10,095 nucleotides of DNA, from the NCBI GenBank assembly GCA_964410665.1, contig CAYPIE010000151.1, positions 1 through 10,095 on the forward strand, written 5' to 3'. Below the pieces are notes generated by a model. That model searched no databases, had not been told where the DNA came from, and saw nothing but the letters and a program-made list of their open reading frames with translations. This DNA comes from CAYPIE01 sp964410665 (GTDB lineage: Bacteria; Planctomycetota; Planctomycetia; Gemmatales; Gemmataceae). This document shows, piece after piece, positions 1 through 6,016 of the stretch (the stretch's first letter is position 1; every line of letters starts with the position of its first letter). Made by a program: the position numbers and the translations under genes.

Positions 1-1
1 G

Positions 2-316
2 GACCTGATCGCGGGGGGCGGGCCGGGGGGTGGGCCGCGTGTGTTGGCTCTGTCCGGTGCGGAGGTTGTGCTGGGTAGGCAAGTCCAGCTGGCAAACTTT
101 TTCGGGGGGGACATCGAGAGTCGAGGCGGGATCCGTGTAGTGGCGAAGGACCTGGACGGGGACGCGTTCGCGGACCTGGTGGTGGGGGCCGGGGATGAAG
201 CCGGGTCACTCTTGACACGGTATTTCGGAAGGACCATCCCCTTCGAGGGGATACCCCGCGAGGACGAAGCACTCGAGGTCTTCCCCGGCTTCAACAATGG
301 GATCTTCGTCGGATGA
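2..316 (+). CDS. FG-GAP/VCBS repeat protein, C-terminal end (5' truncated by window edge)
   Basis: The frame is open from the first bases to a TGA at 314-316, giving the last 104 residues of a larger protein. It begins with DLIAGGGPGGGPRV, and residues 50-64 read DLDGDAFADLVVGAG, the Asp-rich calcium-binding type loop of an FG-GAP/VCBS blade. The end FPGFNNGIFVG is the kind of closing motif seen in large planctomycete FG-GAP proteins. Such repeats fold as beta-propeller blades in secreted or cell-surface proteins, often for adhesion or binding; the ligand cannot be told from this piece. The true start lies outside the window, so the GTG at 41 should not be taken as a start. No hydrophobic C-terminal anchor is visible, so release or non-covalent surface attachment is more likely than a membrane tail (inference). 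The family call is firm, the function is not. Confidence 0.85.
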   Translation, partial: DLIAGGGPGGGPRVLALSGAEVVLGRQVQLANFFGGDIESRGGIRVVAKDLDGDAFADLVVGAGDEAGSLLTRYFGRTIPFEGIPREDEALEVFPGFNNGIFVG

Positions 317-359
317 TCGAGCCGAAGGCTCAGCGTGCTTGAGTTGGCCTAGCTTAACC

Positions 360-375
360 TTCGTCGTTCGACGAA
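360..375. repeat. Inverted repeat, 7-bp arms with 2-base centre
   Basis: TTCGTCG and CGACGAA are separated by TT. It lies 44 bases after the FG-GAP stop codon. It could be part of a termination region or a binding site for a dimeric regulator. No T-run follows, and the spacer is too short for a tight RNA loop without opening the inner pairs. Confidence 0.5.
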
Positions 376-468
376 ATCGGCAGGTTGCACACCCGAAGTC
401 TGCAGCGGGCCTGGAGACATCCAACGGAGGGTAGCTCCTGTCGGCGCGCCCGGAGAACGGAGCAGAGG

Positions 469-496
469 CTCGCTCGTTGCGGCCGCAACGAGCGAG
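469..496. repeat. Perfect 28-bp palindrome
   Basis: The left arm CTCGCTCGTTGCGG is followed directly by its exact reverse complement, with a GCGGCCGC core at 479-486. Transcribed from either strand it would give a 12-bp stem with a GGCC loop. No T-run follows on either side, so a classical intrinsic terminator is not certain. It lies about 150 bases after the FG-GAP stop and about 300 bases before the next start. A transcription-end hairpin, an operator or a dispersed palindromic repeat are all possible. Confidence 0.85.
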
Positions 497-794
497 TTAC
501 CCTACACGATTGCCTCGGAGCTTGCTCTTCCCCATATCCCGCCCACGGATGACGAGCCATGCTCGGCGGCAGGGTCATCAAATCAACGGCAATGACCCAT
601 TCGGAGCAATCATGTGAATCGGCTTGGAGAACTTGGCCATCAAGACCGGCCGGAGCAGGTCACCCGAACCTGACCCACTCCGAAAAAAAAACCCCGACCA
701 GTCGATCCCCGGATTTCCGCGCAGGTAATGAGGTGGGAAACGAGATGAATGGCTCGTTAACACCAACCTCCACCTGCTTTCGAAGGAAATTCCC

Positions 795-1691
795 ATGCAA
801 CGCAAACTCAATCTGCAACACCTTGAAGCCCGTACGGTCATGTCCAACGTCGCGGTGGACGTCGTCGCCGGCGACCTTATCCTCACGGGCGACAATGGGA
901 ACAGCGACATCGAGATCCGCCAGATCGATGCCGACTCCTATCGCGTGATCGCCAAGAACGGCAGCGGCATCAACGGTGGCTACGCCCCCTGGTGGAGCGG
1001 CAGCTTCCACGTCGATTTCCACGGCGTCACCGACGACGTCCGCATCAGCATGAACGGCGGCAACGACAAGATCAGCCTGGGCACGAGCAACCAGGTGACT
1101 TCCGTCCGAGATGACCTCGTAGTCAACCTGGGCAGCGGACATGACATCCTCAATTTCCATCAAGTTTCCGCCGGGGACGACTTCTGGCTCAACGGCGGTT
1201 CGGGGCACGACCGGATCATCGACTGGGGATCGCGAACGGGCACCCGGACAAATCATGGCGACATGGCTCTGGATGCTTTTGAGGACATGGACATCTTCAA
1301 TACCGTGGTCGATCGAGATTTGTCGGTCAACAACGAGACTTCCTCGGGGACGGTCGCCTTTTCGACTTCCGGGGTCCTGGTCGGCGATGACCTGCGGATT
1401 TCGACTGGCAGTGGTCGAGACTACATCGACATCATCAATACCCATGTCGCTGACGACACGGTACTGTCCACGGGTGACGAGCCGTGGTCGACCTTCGGGG
1501 GAGACTTGATCATGCTATCGCAATCGACCACCGGGGACCGACTAGAGGTCGAGGCCGGATCCGGCAATGATATCCTCAAACTGCAGAACTTCGACGGGGC
1601 CCGGGCTTACCTGTACGGCGAGGGCGGCAGCGACGAGTTGGACATGGACGCCGCGTCGAGCTTCTCCGGCACCTTCGTGAACGCGTTCTAA
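795..1691 (+). CDS. LEAR-motif surface/exported protein with RTX-like Gly-Asp repeats, function unknown
   Basis: The ATG at 795 is preceded by AAGGAAA (783-789) at good spacing, which fixes the start; the product is 298 residues. Residues 8-16 (QHLEARTVM) resemble the short LExR-type N-terminal motif of many planctomycete exported proteins. There is no ordinary long hydrophobic signal peptide. The rest is beta-rich and carries repeated Gly/Asp turns: SMNGGNDKISL (85-95), NLGSGHDILNF (111-121), LNGGSGHDRII (132-142), STGSGRDYIDI (203-213), EAGSGNDILKL (253-263) and YGEGGSDELDM (274-284). These are close to the GGxGxDxhx calcium-binding nonapeptides of RTX proteins but spaced 22 to about 60 residues apart rather than in tandem, suggesting a beta-solenoid with isolated ion-binding turns (inference). 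It appears monocistronic, ending in a strong hairpin 10 bases after the stop. No enzyme motif was recognised, so a structural or adhesive role is a guess. Confidence 0.8.
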   Translation: MQRKLNLQHLEARTVMSNVAVDVVAGDLILTGDNGNSDIEIRQIDADSYRVIAKNGSGINGGYAPWWSGSFHVDFHGVTDDVRISMNGGNDKISLGTSNQVTSVRDDLVVNLGSGHDILNFHQVSAGDDFWLNGGSGHDRIIDWGSRTGTRTNHGDMALDAFEDMDIFNTVVDRDLSVNNETSSGTVAFSTSGVLVGDDLRISTGSGRDYIDIINTHVADDTVLSTGDEPWSTFGGDLIMLSQSTTGDRLEVEAGSGNDILKLQNFDGARAYLYGEGGSDELDMDAASSFSGTFVNAF

Positions 1692-1700
1692 GGTTCCGAA

Positions 1701-1731
1701 CACCCCGGCCGGCAACTTGACGGCCGGGGTG
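1701..1731 (+). terminator. Hairpin terminator after the LEAR-motif gene
   Basis: CACCCCGGCCG and CGGCCGGGGTG form a perfect 11-bp GC-rich stem around a 9-base loop, starting 10 bases after the TAA stop. No T-run follows, so it would work as a GC-rich hairpin end or an RNA-stabilising 3' structure. The position argues for transcription end. Confidence 0.65.
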
Positions 1732-1775
1732 ACTCATGACTCGGATCCCAGGAGATGCCGCTGTAGGGGCGGTGA

Positions 1776-1976
1776 TCCGTCCTGTTCGAGGATTGGCTAG
1801 TCGATGTCACCTTTGGGCGGATTGGCACGAGGGGCTGGCGGATCCAATAGGTTGTTGCCGGGAAAGACGATGCCGCCCGCAAGCTGGTGCAAGCGAAGCT
1901 CCACGACCGCGCCATGGCCAGACAGCAGATCCGCGTGGCATACCGGGTACGGGAATTCGTGGATACCCAGGGATGA
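1776..1976 (+). pseudogene. Remnant of a WGR-domain-like coding sequence with in-frame amber codon
   Basis: Read in the frame of base 1776, the sequence gives SVLFEDWLVDVTFGRIGTRG, then WRIQ, a TAG at 1848-1850, and then VVAGKDDAARKLVQAKLHDR and more, up to a TGA at 1974-1976. WGR domains typically have a (W/Y/F)GRIGt.G core, about 12 residues, and then an Ala-rich helix with Lys/Leu spacing ending near KlxxGY or similar. Here the distance from GRIGTRG to the helix fits that pattern exactly if the amber codon is counted as one residue. The reading frame is therefore intact apart from the stop. Another TGA lies at 1773, and no start codon with an RBS was found upstream. WGR domains bind DNA or ADP-ribose-linked partners in PARPs, and occur as small stand-alone bacterial proteins. 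The family consensus was recalled, not searched. The call is a decayed gene; chance resemblance remains possible. Confidence 0.5.
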
Positions 1977-2017
1977 ACCGGAGCTAGAGGATTTCCTCCA
2001 ATGGATACCTCAAGGGC

Positions 2018-2078
2018 TATTTTCAATATATTTAAATTTTTTAGTATTATTGAATCAACAGACAATATCAATACCCCA
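2018..2078. other. AT-rich island between gene ends
   Basis: About four fifths of these 61 bases are A or T, in sharp contrast to the GC-rich surroundings. It begins right after the WGR-like remnant and ends at the TAG of the leftward response-regulator gene. It contains ATTTAAAT and a 7-bp inverted repeat (TTCAATA 2022-2028, TATTGAA 2048-2054) with a 19-base loop. Its place downstream of a leftward gene suggests a transcription-end or unwinding region, but no compact terminator hairpin was found. Confidence 0.5.
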
Positions 2079-3470
2079 CTAGGACGCGTCCTCGGCGTCC
2101 GAAGACTCGCCTTGGTGCTTTCGCATCATCCGCCTGAGGGTCGCCCGGGCTACGCCGAGTTCCTTAGCCGCGGCCAAGCGGTTGCCTTGCAGCCGGGTGA
2201 GTACTTCTTCGACGAGGGCCGGTTCGATGCACTGGAGCAAGCGGTCGTATAAGTCGCCGCCGGACTGGTCGAGTTGTTGCCTCGTCCAGTCACGGATCAG
2301 TTGCATGATGCGTTCTTCGAGATCCTGAGTCCGCGACCGCTGAATGGGTTCGGGGAAATGGCTGGGCAGGACGGGACCGCCTCGAGCGAGAATCGCGGCG
2401 TGCTCCAGGGCATTGCGCAGTTCGCGAACATTGCCGGTCCATGGTCGCGAACGCAAAAACGCCACGGTGGCCCCCGGCAAGGGCAGATGGGCCCGAAACT
2501 GATGCAAGAAGTATTCCGCTAGCAACACAGTGTCATCGCCCCGCTCACATAGCGGTGGCAAGTGAATATTAAATACATTTAATCGATAATATAGATCATG
2601 GCGGAAGCGCCCTTCATGCACCGCCTGGTCCAACTCCTGGTGGGTGGCCGACAGTAGGCGGACATCAATGGATTGCGCCTGACTGGCGCCGACCGGAAGG
2701 ACTTCCTGATACTCCAGCACCCGCAGCAGCTTGGCCTGGACCTCCAATGGGATGTCGGCCAGCTCATCGAGAAACACGGTGCCCCCATCGGCCAAGGTCA
2801 ACAATCCTGGCCGTGCTTGCGCAGCACCGGTAAAGGCACCGCGGGCATGACCAAACAACTCACTCTCGACCAGATTTGGATTGAGCGCTGCGACATGTAC
2901 CGGCAGAAACGGCCGCTCACGCCGCGAACTATGCCGATGGATGGCCCGAGCCACCAGCTCCTTGCCAGTACCGCTGGCCCCGGTAATCAACACACAAGCA
3001 TCCTGCGGTGCCACCAGGGCGATGCGGCGAAACACCCCCTGCATCGCTGGCGACTGACCGATCAGCCCCTCGTCGACCACCGCTGGGGGCGTCCGCTCGG
3101 TGGTCGCTTGAGGCAGCGCGAGCGCACGGGCAACCAGTTCCTCGATCTGGCTGAGCTCGAACGGCTTGGGCAGATAGTCGAACGCCCCACCTTCGACGGC
3201 GCGGACAGCCGTCGACAGGTTGCCATGGGCAGTGATGACAATGATCGGGACCCCAGGAAGCCGCACTTGGAGTTCGTTCAGCGCTGCGAGTCCGTCCATC
3301 CCCGGGAGACGAACGTCCAGAATCACCACCTCCGCAGGCTGGCGCGATACCATCTCCAGCGCCGCCTCGGCCGAAGCCGCCACCAACACCGTATGGCCCT
3401 GACGCTGGAACGCTTTCCGTAGCGACCAGCACAGAGCCTCTTCATCGTCAATCAGCAGAATGGTCGCCAT
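2079..3470 (-). CDS. NtrC-family sigma-54-dependent response regulator
   Basis: This 463-residue protein has the classic three-part layout. The receiver domain (about 1-120) has the acidic pair D8/D9, phospho-acceptor D52 (LDVRLPGMDG), T80 and K102 (PKPF). The AAA+ domain (about 135-375) has Walker A GASGTGKE (164-171), the sigma-54-contacting GAFTGA loop (211-216), Walker B TVFLDE (231-236) and the arginine-finger region RFRHDLYYRLN (288-298). The C-terminal Fis-type helix-turn-helix is at about 425-452 (LQGNRLAAAKELGVARATLRR). All key residues are present, so it should be a working enhancer-binding activator controlled by phosphorylation. No histidine kinase lies in the window. The gene starts 11 bases after the pgi stop on the same strand and is probably co-transcribed with it; its own Shine-Dalgarno is poor, which fits translation downstream of pgi. 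AtoC/ZraR-like annotation is likely in databases, but the target genes are unknown. Confidence 0.95.
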   Translation of the reverse strand: MATILLIDDEEALCWSLRKAFQRQGHTVLVAASAEAALEMVSRQPAEVVILDVRLPGMDGLAALNELQVRLPGVPIIVITAHGNLSTAVRAVEGGAFDYLPKPFELSQIEELVARALALPQATTERTPPAVVDEGLIGQSPAMQGVFRRIALVAPQDACVLITGASGTGKELVARAIHRHSSRRERPFLPVHVAALNPNLVESELFGHARGAFTGAAQARPGLLTLADGGTVFLDELADIPLEVQAKLLRVLEYQEVLPVGASQAQSIDVRLLSATHQELDQAVHEGRFRHDLYYRLNVFNIHLPPLCERGDDTVLLAEYFLHQFRAHLPLPGATVAFLRSRPWTGNVRELRNALEHAAILARGGPVLPSHFPEPIQRSRTQDLEERIMQLIRDWTRQQLDQSGGDLYDRLLQCIEPALVEEVLTRLQGNRLAAAKELGVARATLRRMMRKHQGESSDAEDAS

Positions 3471-3481
3471 CGCTGCTCTGT

Positions 3482-5119
3482 TTAGGCATGCTTTTGCCGC
3501 CGATAGCGGTCAATCAACGTCGCGGTCGAGGAGTCATGCGGCTTGCTCGGTGCTGCGTCCCCCTCCAGCTCGGGGATGATCCGCTGCGCCAACACCTTCC
3601 CCAGTTCAACGCCCCACTGATCAAAGGAATTAATCCCCCAAATTGTTCCCTGCACAAACACTTTATGCTCATACAGTGCCACCAGCTTGCCCAACGCTTC
3701 GGGGGTCAGCCGCTCAAGCAACAAGGTGTTGCTGGGACGATTCCCCGGAAAGGTGCGGTGCGGCACCTGAGCCTCGGCCACCCCATCGGTCCGAACCTCC
3801 TCGGCAGTCTTGCCGAAGGCCAGGGCTTCGGTCTGGGCAAACAGGTTGGCCATCAACAAGTCATGGTGACGACCTAGCGGATTCAAGCTATGGACAAAGC
3901 CAATGAAATCACACGGGATCAGCTTGGTCCCCTGGTGAATCAACTGATAATACGCGTGCTGGCCATTGGTCCCTGGGGTCCCCCAGACAATCGGCCCGGT
4001 CTGATAGGTCACTGGATAGCCATCCAGAGTCGTGGATTTACCATCGCTCTCCATATCCAATTGTTGCAAGTAGGCCGAGAATCGCCCCAAGTAATGATCA
4101 TACGGCAGGATGGCCACCGTCTCCGCCCCGAAGAAGTTACCATACCAAATTCCCAAGAGTCCTAGGAGCACTGGCAGGTTCTGCTCCAACGGAGCGGTGC
4201 GGAAGTGCTCGTCCATGGCATGAAAGCCGGCCAACATCTCCTGGAACCGCTCCGGCCCGATCGCCAGCATGGTCGATAGACCAATCGCCGAGTCCATCGA
4301 ATAGCGGCCACCGACCCAGTCCCAAAAACCAAACATGTTGTTGGTATCGATGCCAAATTTGCGAACCTCATCCGCGTTGGTCGACACCGCCACAAAATGC
4401 CGCGCCACCGCGGCAGGGTCCCCCAGCTTGGCCAGGCACCAATCGCGCGCGGAGTGGGCGTTGGTCATGGTTTCCAGGGTGGTAAAGGTTTTTGATGAGA
4501 TAATGAATAGGGTTTGTTCGGGATCGAGGTCGTGGGTGGCCTCGACAAAGTCGGTGCCATCGACGTTCGAGACAAAGCGAAAGGTCATCTCCCGTTGGCT
4601 ATATTGCCGCAAGGCCTCATAGGCCATCACCGGCCCAAGATCGGAGCCGCCAATGCCAATGTTGATGATATTGCGGATCGGCTTGCCAGTGCCACCGGTC
4701 CACTGCCCAGAGCGAACCTGTCGAGCAAAGTTGGCCATGCGGTCGAGGACGCCATGCACCTCGGGCACCACATCGACCCCATCCACCACCAGCGACTTGT
4801 CCCGGGGCATCCGCAAGGCCACATGCAGCACGGATCGGTGTTCGGTGACATTCAGCTTCTCGCCCGCAAACATGGCTTCCACCCGTTGCCGCAGCTGCGA
4901 TTCCTCGGCCAGCTGGATCAGCAGGCGAAGGGTCGCATCGGTGATCCGATTTTTGGAGTAGTCGAGATAGATACCGAGCGTCTCGGCATTCAAACGCCGG
5001 CCCCGGTCGGGATCTAAGGCGAACAGCTCGCGAAGATGGCGGTCGCGGAGCTCGGTGAAGTGCTGTTGCAAGGCAGTCCAAGCAGGCCGCTGCAGCAGAG
5101 GTAGGGTAGCCGATGTCAT
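3482..5119 (-). CDS. pgi: Glucose-6-phosphate isomerase
   Basis: This cytoplasmic enzyme interconverts glucose 6-phosphate and fructose 6-phosphate in glycolysis and gluconeogenesis. The 545-residue length is that of the long bacterial/eukaryotic PGI type. Two SIS-type sugar-binding halves are visible: NIGIGGSDLGPVMAYEAL (153-170), SSKTFTTLETMTN (208-220) and DWVGGRYSMDSAIGLS (267-282), then the C-terminal signature GINSFDQWGVELGK (495-508). Catalytic positions known from the family are present: R272, E357 (LDMESDGK), H388 (NGQHAYYQ) and K508. The ATG at 5119 is preceded on the minus strand by GAAAGGA with 7-base spacing, a good ribosome site. The sigma-factor gene is divergent across about 190 bases. 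The response regulator follows 11 bases downstream, an unusual companion for pgi. No frameshift or missing residue was seen. Confidence 0.97.
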   Translation of the reverse strand: MTSATLPLLQRPAWTALQQHFTELRDRHLRELFALDPDRGRRLNAETLGIYLDYSKNRITDATLRLLIQLAEESQLRQRVEAMFAGEKLNVTEHRSVLHVALRMPRDKSLVVDGVDVVPEVHGVLDRMANFARQVRSGQWTGGTGKPIRNIINIGIGGSDLGPVMAYEALRQYSQREMTFRFVSNVDGTDFVEATHDLDPEQTLFIISSKTFTTLETMTNAHSARDWCLAKLGDPAAVARHFVAVSTNADEVRKFGIDTNNMFGFWDWVGGRYSMDSAIGLSTMLAIGPERFQEMLAGFHAMDEHFRTAPLEQNLPVLLGLLGIWYGNFFGAETVAILPYDHYLGRFSAYLQQLDMESDGKSTTLDGYPVTYQTGPIVWGTPGTNGQHAYYQLIHQGTKLIPCDFIGFVHSLNPLGRHHDLLMANLFAQTEALAFGKTAEEVRTDGVAEAQVPHRTFPGNRPSNTLLLERLTPEALGKLVALYEHKVFVQGTIWGINSFDQWGVELGKVLAQRIIPELEGDAAPSKPHDSSTATLIDRYRRQKHA

Positions 5120-5126
5120 CGAAACG

Positions 5127-5133
5127 TCCTTTC
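5127..5133 (-). promoter_or_regulatory. Shine-Dalgarno of pgi
   Basis: GAAAGGA on the minus strand lies 7 bases before the pgi ATG and supports that start. Confidence 0.7.
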
Positions 5134-5227
5134 AGGAGTTGGCAAATGGCACGCTGCAGTTACTGCTATGCTCCATCCAATGCTCGGTCCACTGGAAAGA
5201 CCCAGACGAAATTTCCCTGCGGTTCCT

Positions 5228-5255
5228 TTGCCGGATTCGGAGTGCAGCGTATGAT
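5228..5255 (+). promoter_or_regulatory. Candidate sigma-70-type promoter for the sigma-factor gene
   Basis: TTGCCG (5228-5233) and TATGAT (5250-5255) are separated by 16 bases. TATGAT matches the -10 consensus at five of six positions. Transcription would begin near 5262, giving a leader of about 50 bases before the ATG at 5311. It would also place the upstream ATG at 5263 at the very 5' end, without a ribosome site. Found by eye, with no statistical test. Confidence 0.4.
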
Positions 5256-5296
5256 AGGGTAAATGTATTCATGCCGATTCATCCGGGCCGCAACCC

Positions 5297-5303
5297 AGGG
5301 GAG
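5297..5303 (+). promoter_or_regulatory. Shine-Dalgarno deciding the sigma-factor start
   Basis: AGGGGAG lies 7 bases before the ATG at 5311. The upstream in-frame ATG at 5263 has no comparable site and would add 16 residues unlike the family N terminus. Confidence 0.7.
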
Positions 5304-5310
5304 CTGCAGC

Positions 5311-5907
5311 ATGGCCGACGCCTTAGAGAACGATCAAGAACTGGTGGCTCGGTGTCGAGCAGGCGATCAAGAAGCGGCCCGCATTTTGTTTGAGCGGTTT
5401 GTCGAACGGCTTCTCGTCCTGGCTCGTCGTCGCATCAGCCAGCGTTTGGCCAGTCGGGTCGACGCCGAGGATATTGTGCAGTCGGTCTTTCGCACGTTCT
5501 TTAATCGCCTACGTCAGGACCAATTTGAGTTTGAACACCAAGATGATCTGTTCAAGCTCCTGGTGCGAATCACCGTGCACAAGACCCTACGTCAGGTCGC
5601 CTATCACAAGGCCGCCAAACGCGATCCCAATCTCGAGATGTCGCAGGGGGAGAATGATCACGAGATGTTGATGCAAGTGCTCGATGTCGAACCGACCCCC
5701 GACACCATCGTCGCCTTTATGGATCAGCTGGAGCATTTCCTCGGTCAACTCGAACCCGAGCAGCGGCAAATCTTGGAATTGCGTCTACAGGGCTACAGCA
5801 CCGACGAGATCGCCCGGCAGATCGGTTCCTACGATCGCAAAATCCGCCGCGTCCTCGAACGGATTCGTGGCATTGCCGAGAACGAACAAGCACCTTTTGA
5901 TGACTGA
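5311..5907 (+). CDS. RNA polymerase sigma factor, ECF-type (sigma-70 family)
   Basis: The 198-residue protein has the two conserved sigma regions only. Region 2 (about 10-100) includes the core-binding and promoter-melting part DAEDIVQSVFRTFFNR (51-66). Region 4 (about 140-190) has the helix-turn-helix LEPEQRQILELRLQGYSTDEIARQ (147-170), followed by SYDRKIRRVLERIR. The early LVARCRAGDQEAARILFERF is the usual opening of planctomycete ECF sigma factors. Such proteins direct core RNA polymerase to a small set of promoters, often for stress or surface functions. No anti-sigma factor or zinc-finger membrane partner is next to it. In planctomycetes this sigma type is frequently followed by a Ser/Thr kinase or other partner gene; here the stop overlaps a short frame (ATG at 5900) that does not continue as a kinase. 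It is divergent from pgi and convergent with the isomerase-family gene. Confidence 0.93.
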   Translation: MADALENDQELVARCRAGDQEAARILFERFVERLLVLARRRISQRLASRVDAEDIVQSVFRTFFNRLRQDQFEFEHQDDLFKLLVRITVHKTLRQVAYHKAAKRDPNLEMSQGENDHEMLMQVLDVEPTPDTIVAFMDQLEHFLGQLEPEQRQILELRLQGYSTDEIARQIGSYDRKIRRVLERIRGIAENEQAPFDD

Positions 5908-6016
5908 TCCCGCCTCATCGAGCCTCACCGAAGCTCATCGAGCCTTGGATCGAACACGAGCATCCGTTGGATCGCGGGCATCGACCCGATCAAATGTCAG
6001 CCAGACACTGCTTTAA
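5900..6016 (+). CDS. Possible short frame overlapping the sigma-factor stop (38 codons)
   Basis: An ATG at 5900 sits inside the sequence ATGACTGA, overlapping the TGA of the sigma-factor gene, the geometry of translational coupling. The frame codes for MTDPASSSLTEAHRALDRTR and 18 more residues, rich in Ser, Arg and Thr, up to a TAA at 6014-6016. It overlaps the end of the convergent isomerase-family gene by 27 bases. A 12-base direct repeat (CTCATCGAGCCT, 5914-5925 and 5934-5945) lies inside. No known domain was recognised. It may be chance, or the leftover start of a lost partner gene. Confidence 0.2.
   Translation: MTDPASSSLTEAHRALDRTRASVGSRASTRSNVSQTLL

Larger units (their letters stand above)
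317..794. other. Intergenic region with two inverted repeats and an A9 tract
   Basis: This 478-base gap separates the FG-GAP gene from the LEAR-motif gene. No convincing coding sequence was seen on either strand; the open frames here have low-complexity translations typical of GC-rich shadows. It holds a 16-base inverted repeat at 360-375, a 28-base perfect palindrome at 469-496, a weak 5-bp hairpin just after the FG-GAP stop (319-331, GAGCC-GAA-GGCTC), and a run of nine A at 683-691. The promoter of the downstream gene should lie in the right half, but no pair of hexamers stood out. Confidence 0.6.

Noticed and set aside
354..581. Minus-strand frame of 75 codons in the first intergenic gap
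   Set aside because: Arg/Ser/Cys-rich low-information translation with no RBS or homologous motif, and the 28-bp palindrome runs through it.
683..691. A9 tract as the T-run of a minus-strand intrinsic terminator
   Set aside because: Only a 4-bp stem (CGAC/GTCG) precedes the run on the minus strand, and no minus-strand gene ends nearby.
660..1445. Long open frame on the minus strand (261 codons) opposite the LEAR-motif gene
   Set aside because: Its translation is an Asp/Val-rich mirror of the plus-strand gene with no domain, and the plus-strand gene has a clear RBS, repeats and terminator.
2673..3422. 249-codon plus-strand frame opposite the response regulator
   Set aside because: It lies wholly within a fully conserved NtrC-type gene and shows no family motif, so it is a GC-rich shadow frame.
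5147..5165. TGGCAC as the -24 element of a sigma-54 promoter between pgi and the sigma factor
   Set aside because: The required TTGC at the -12 position is missing at the right spacing.
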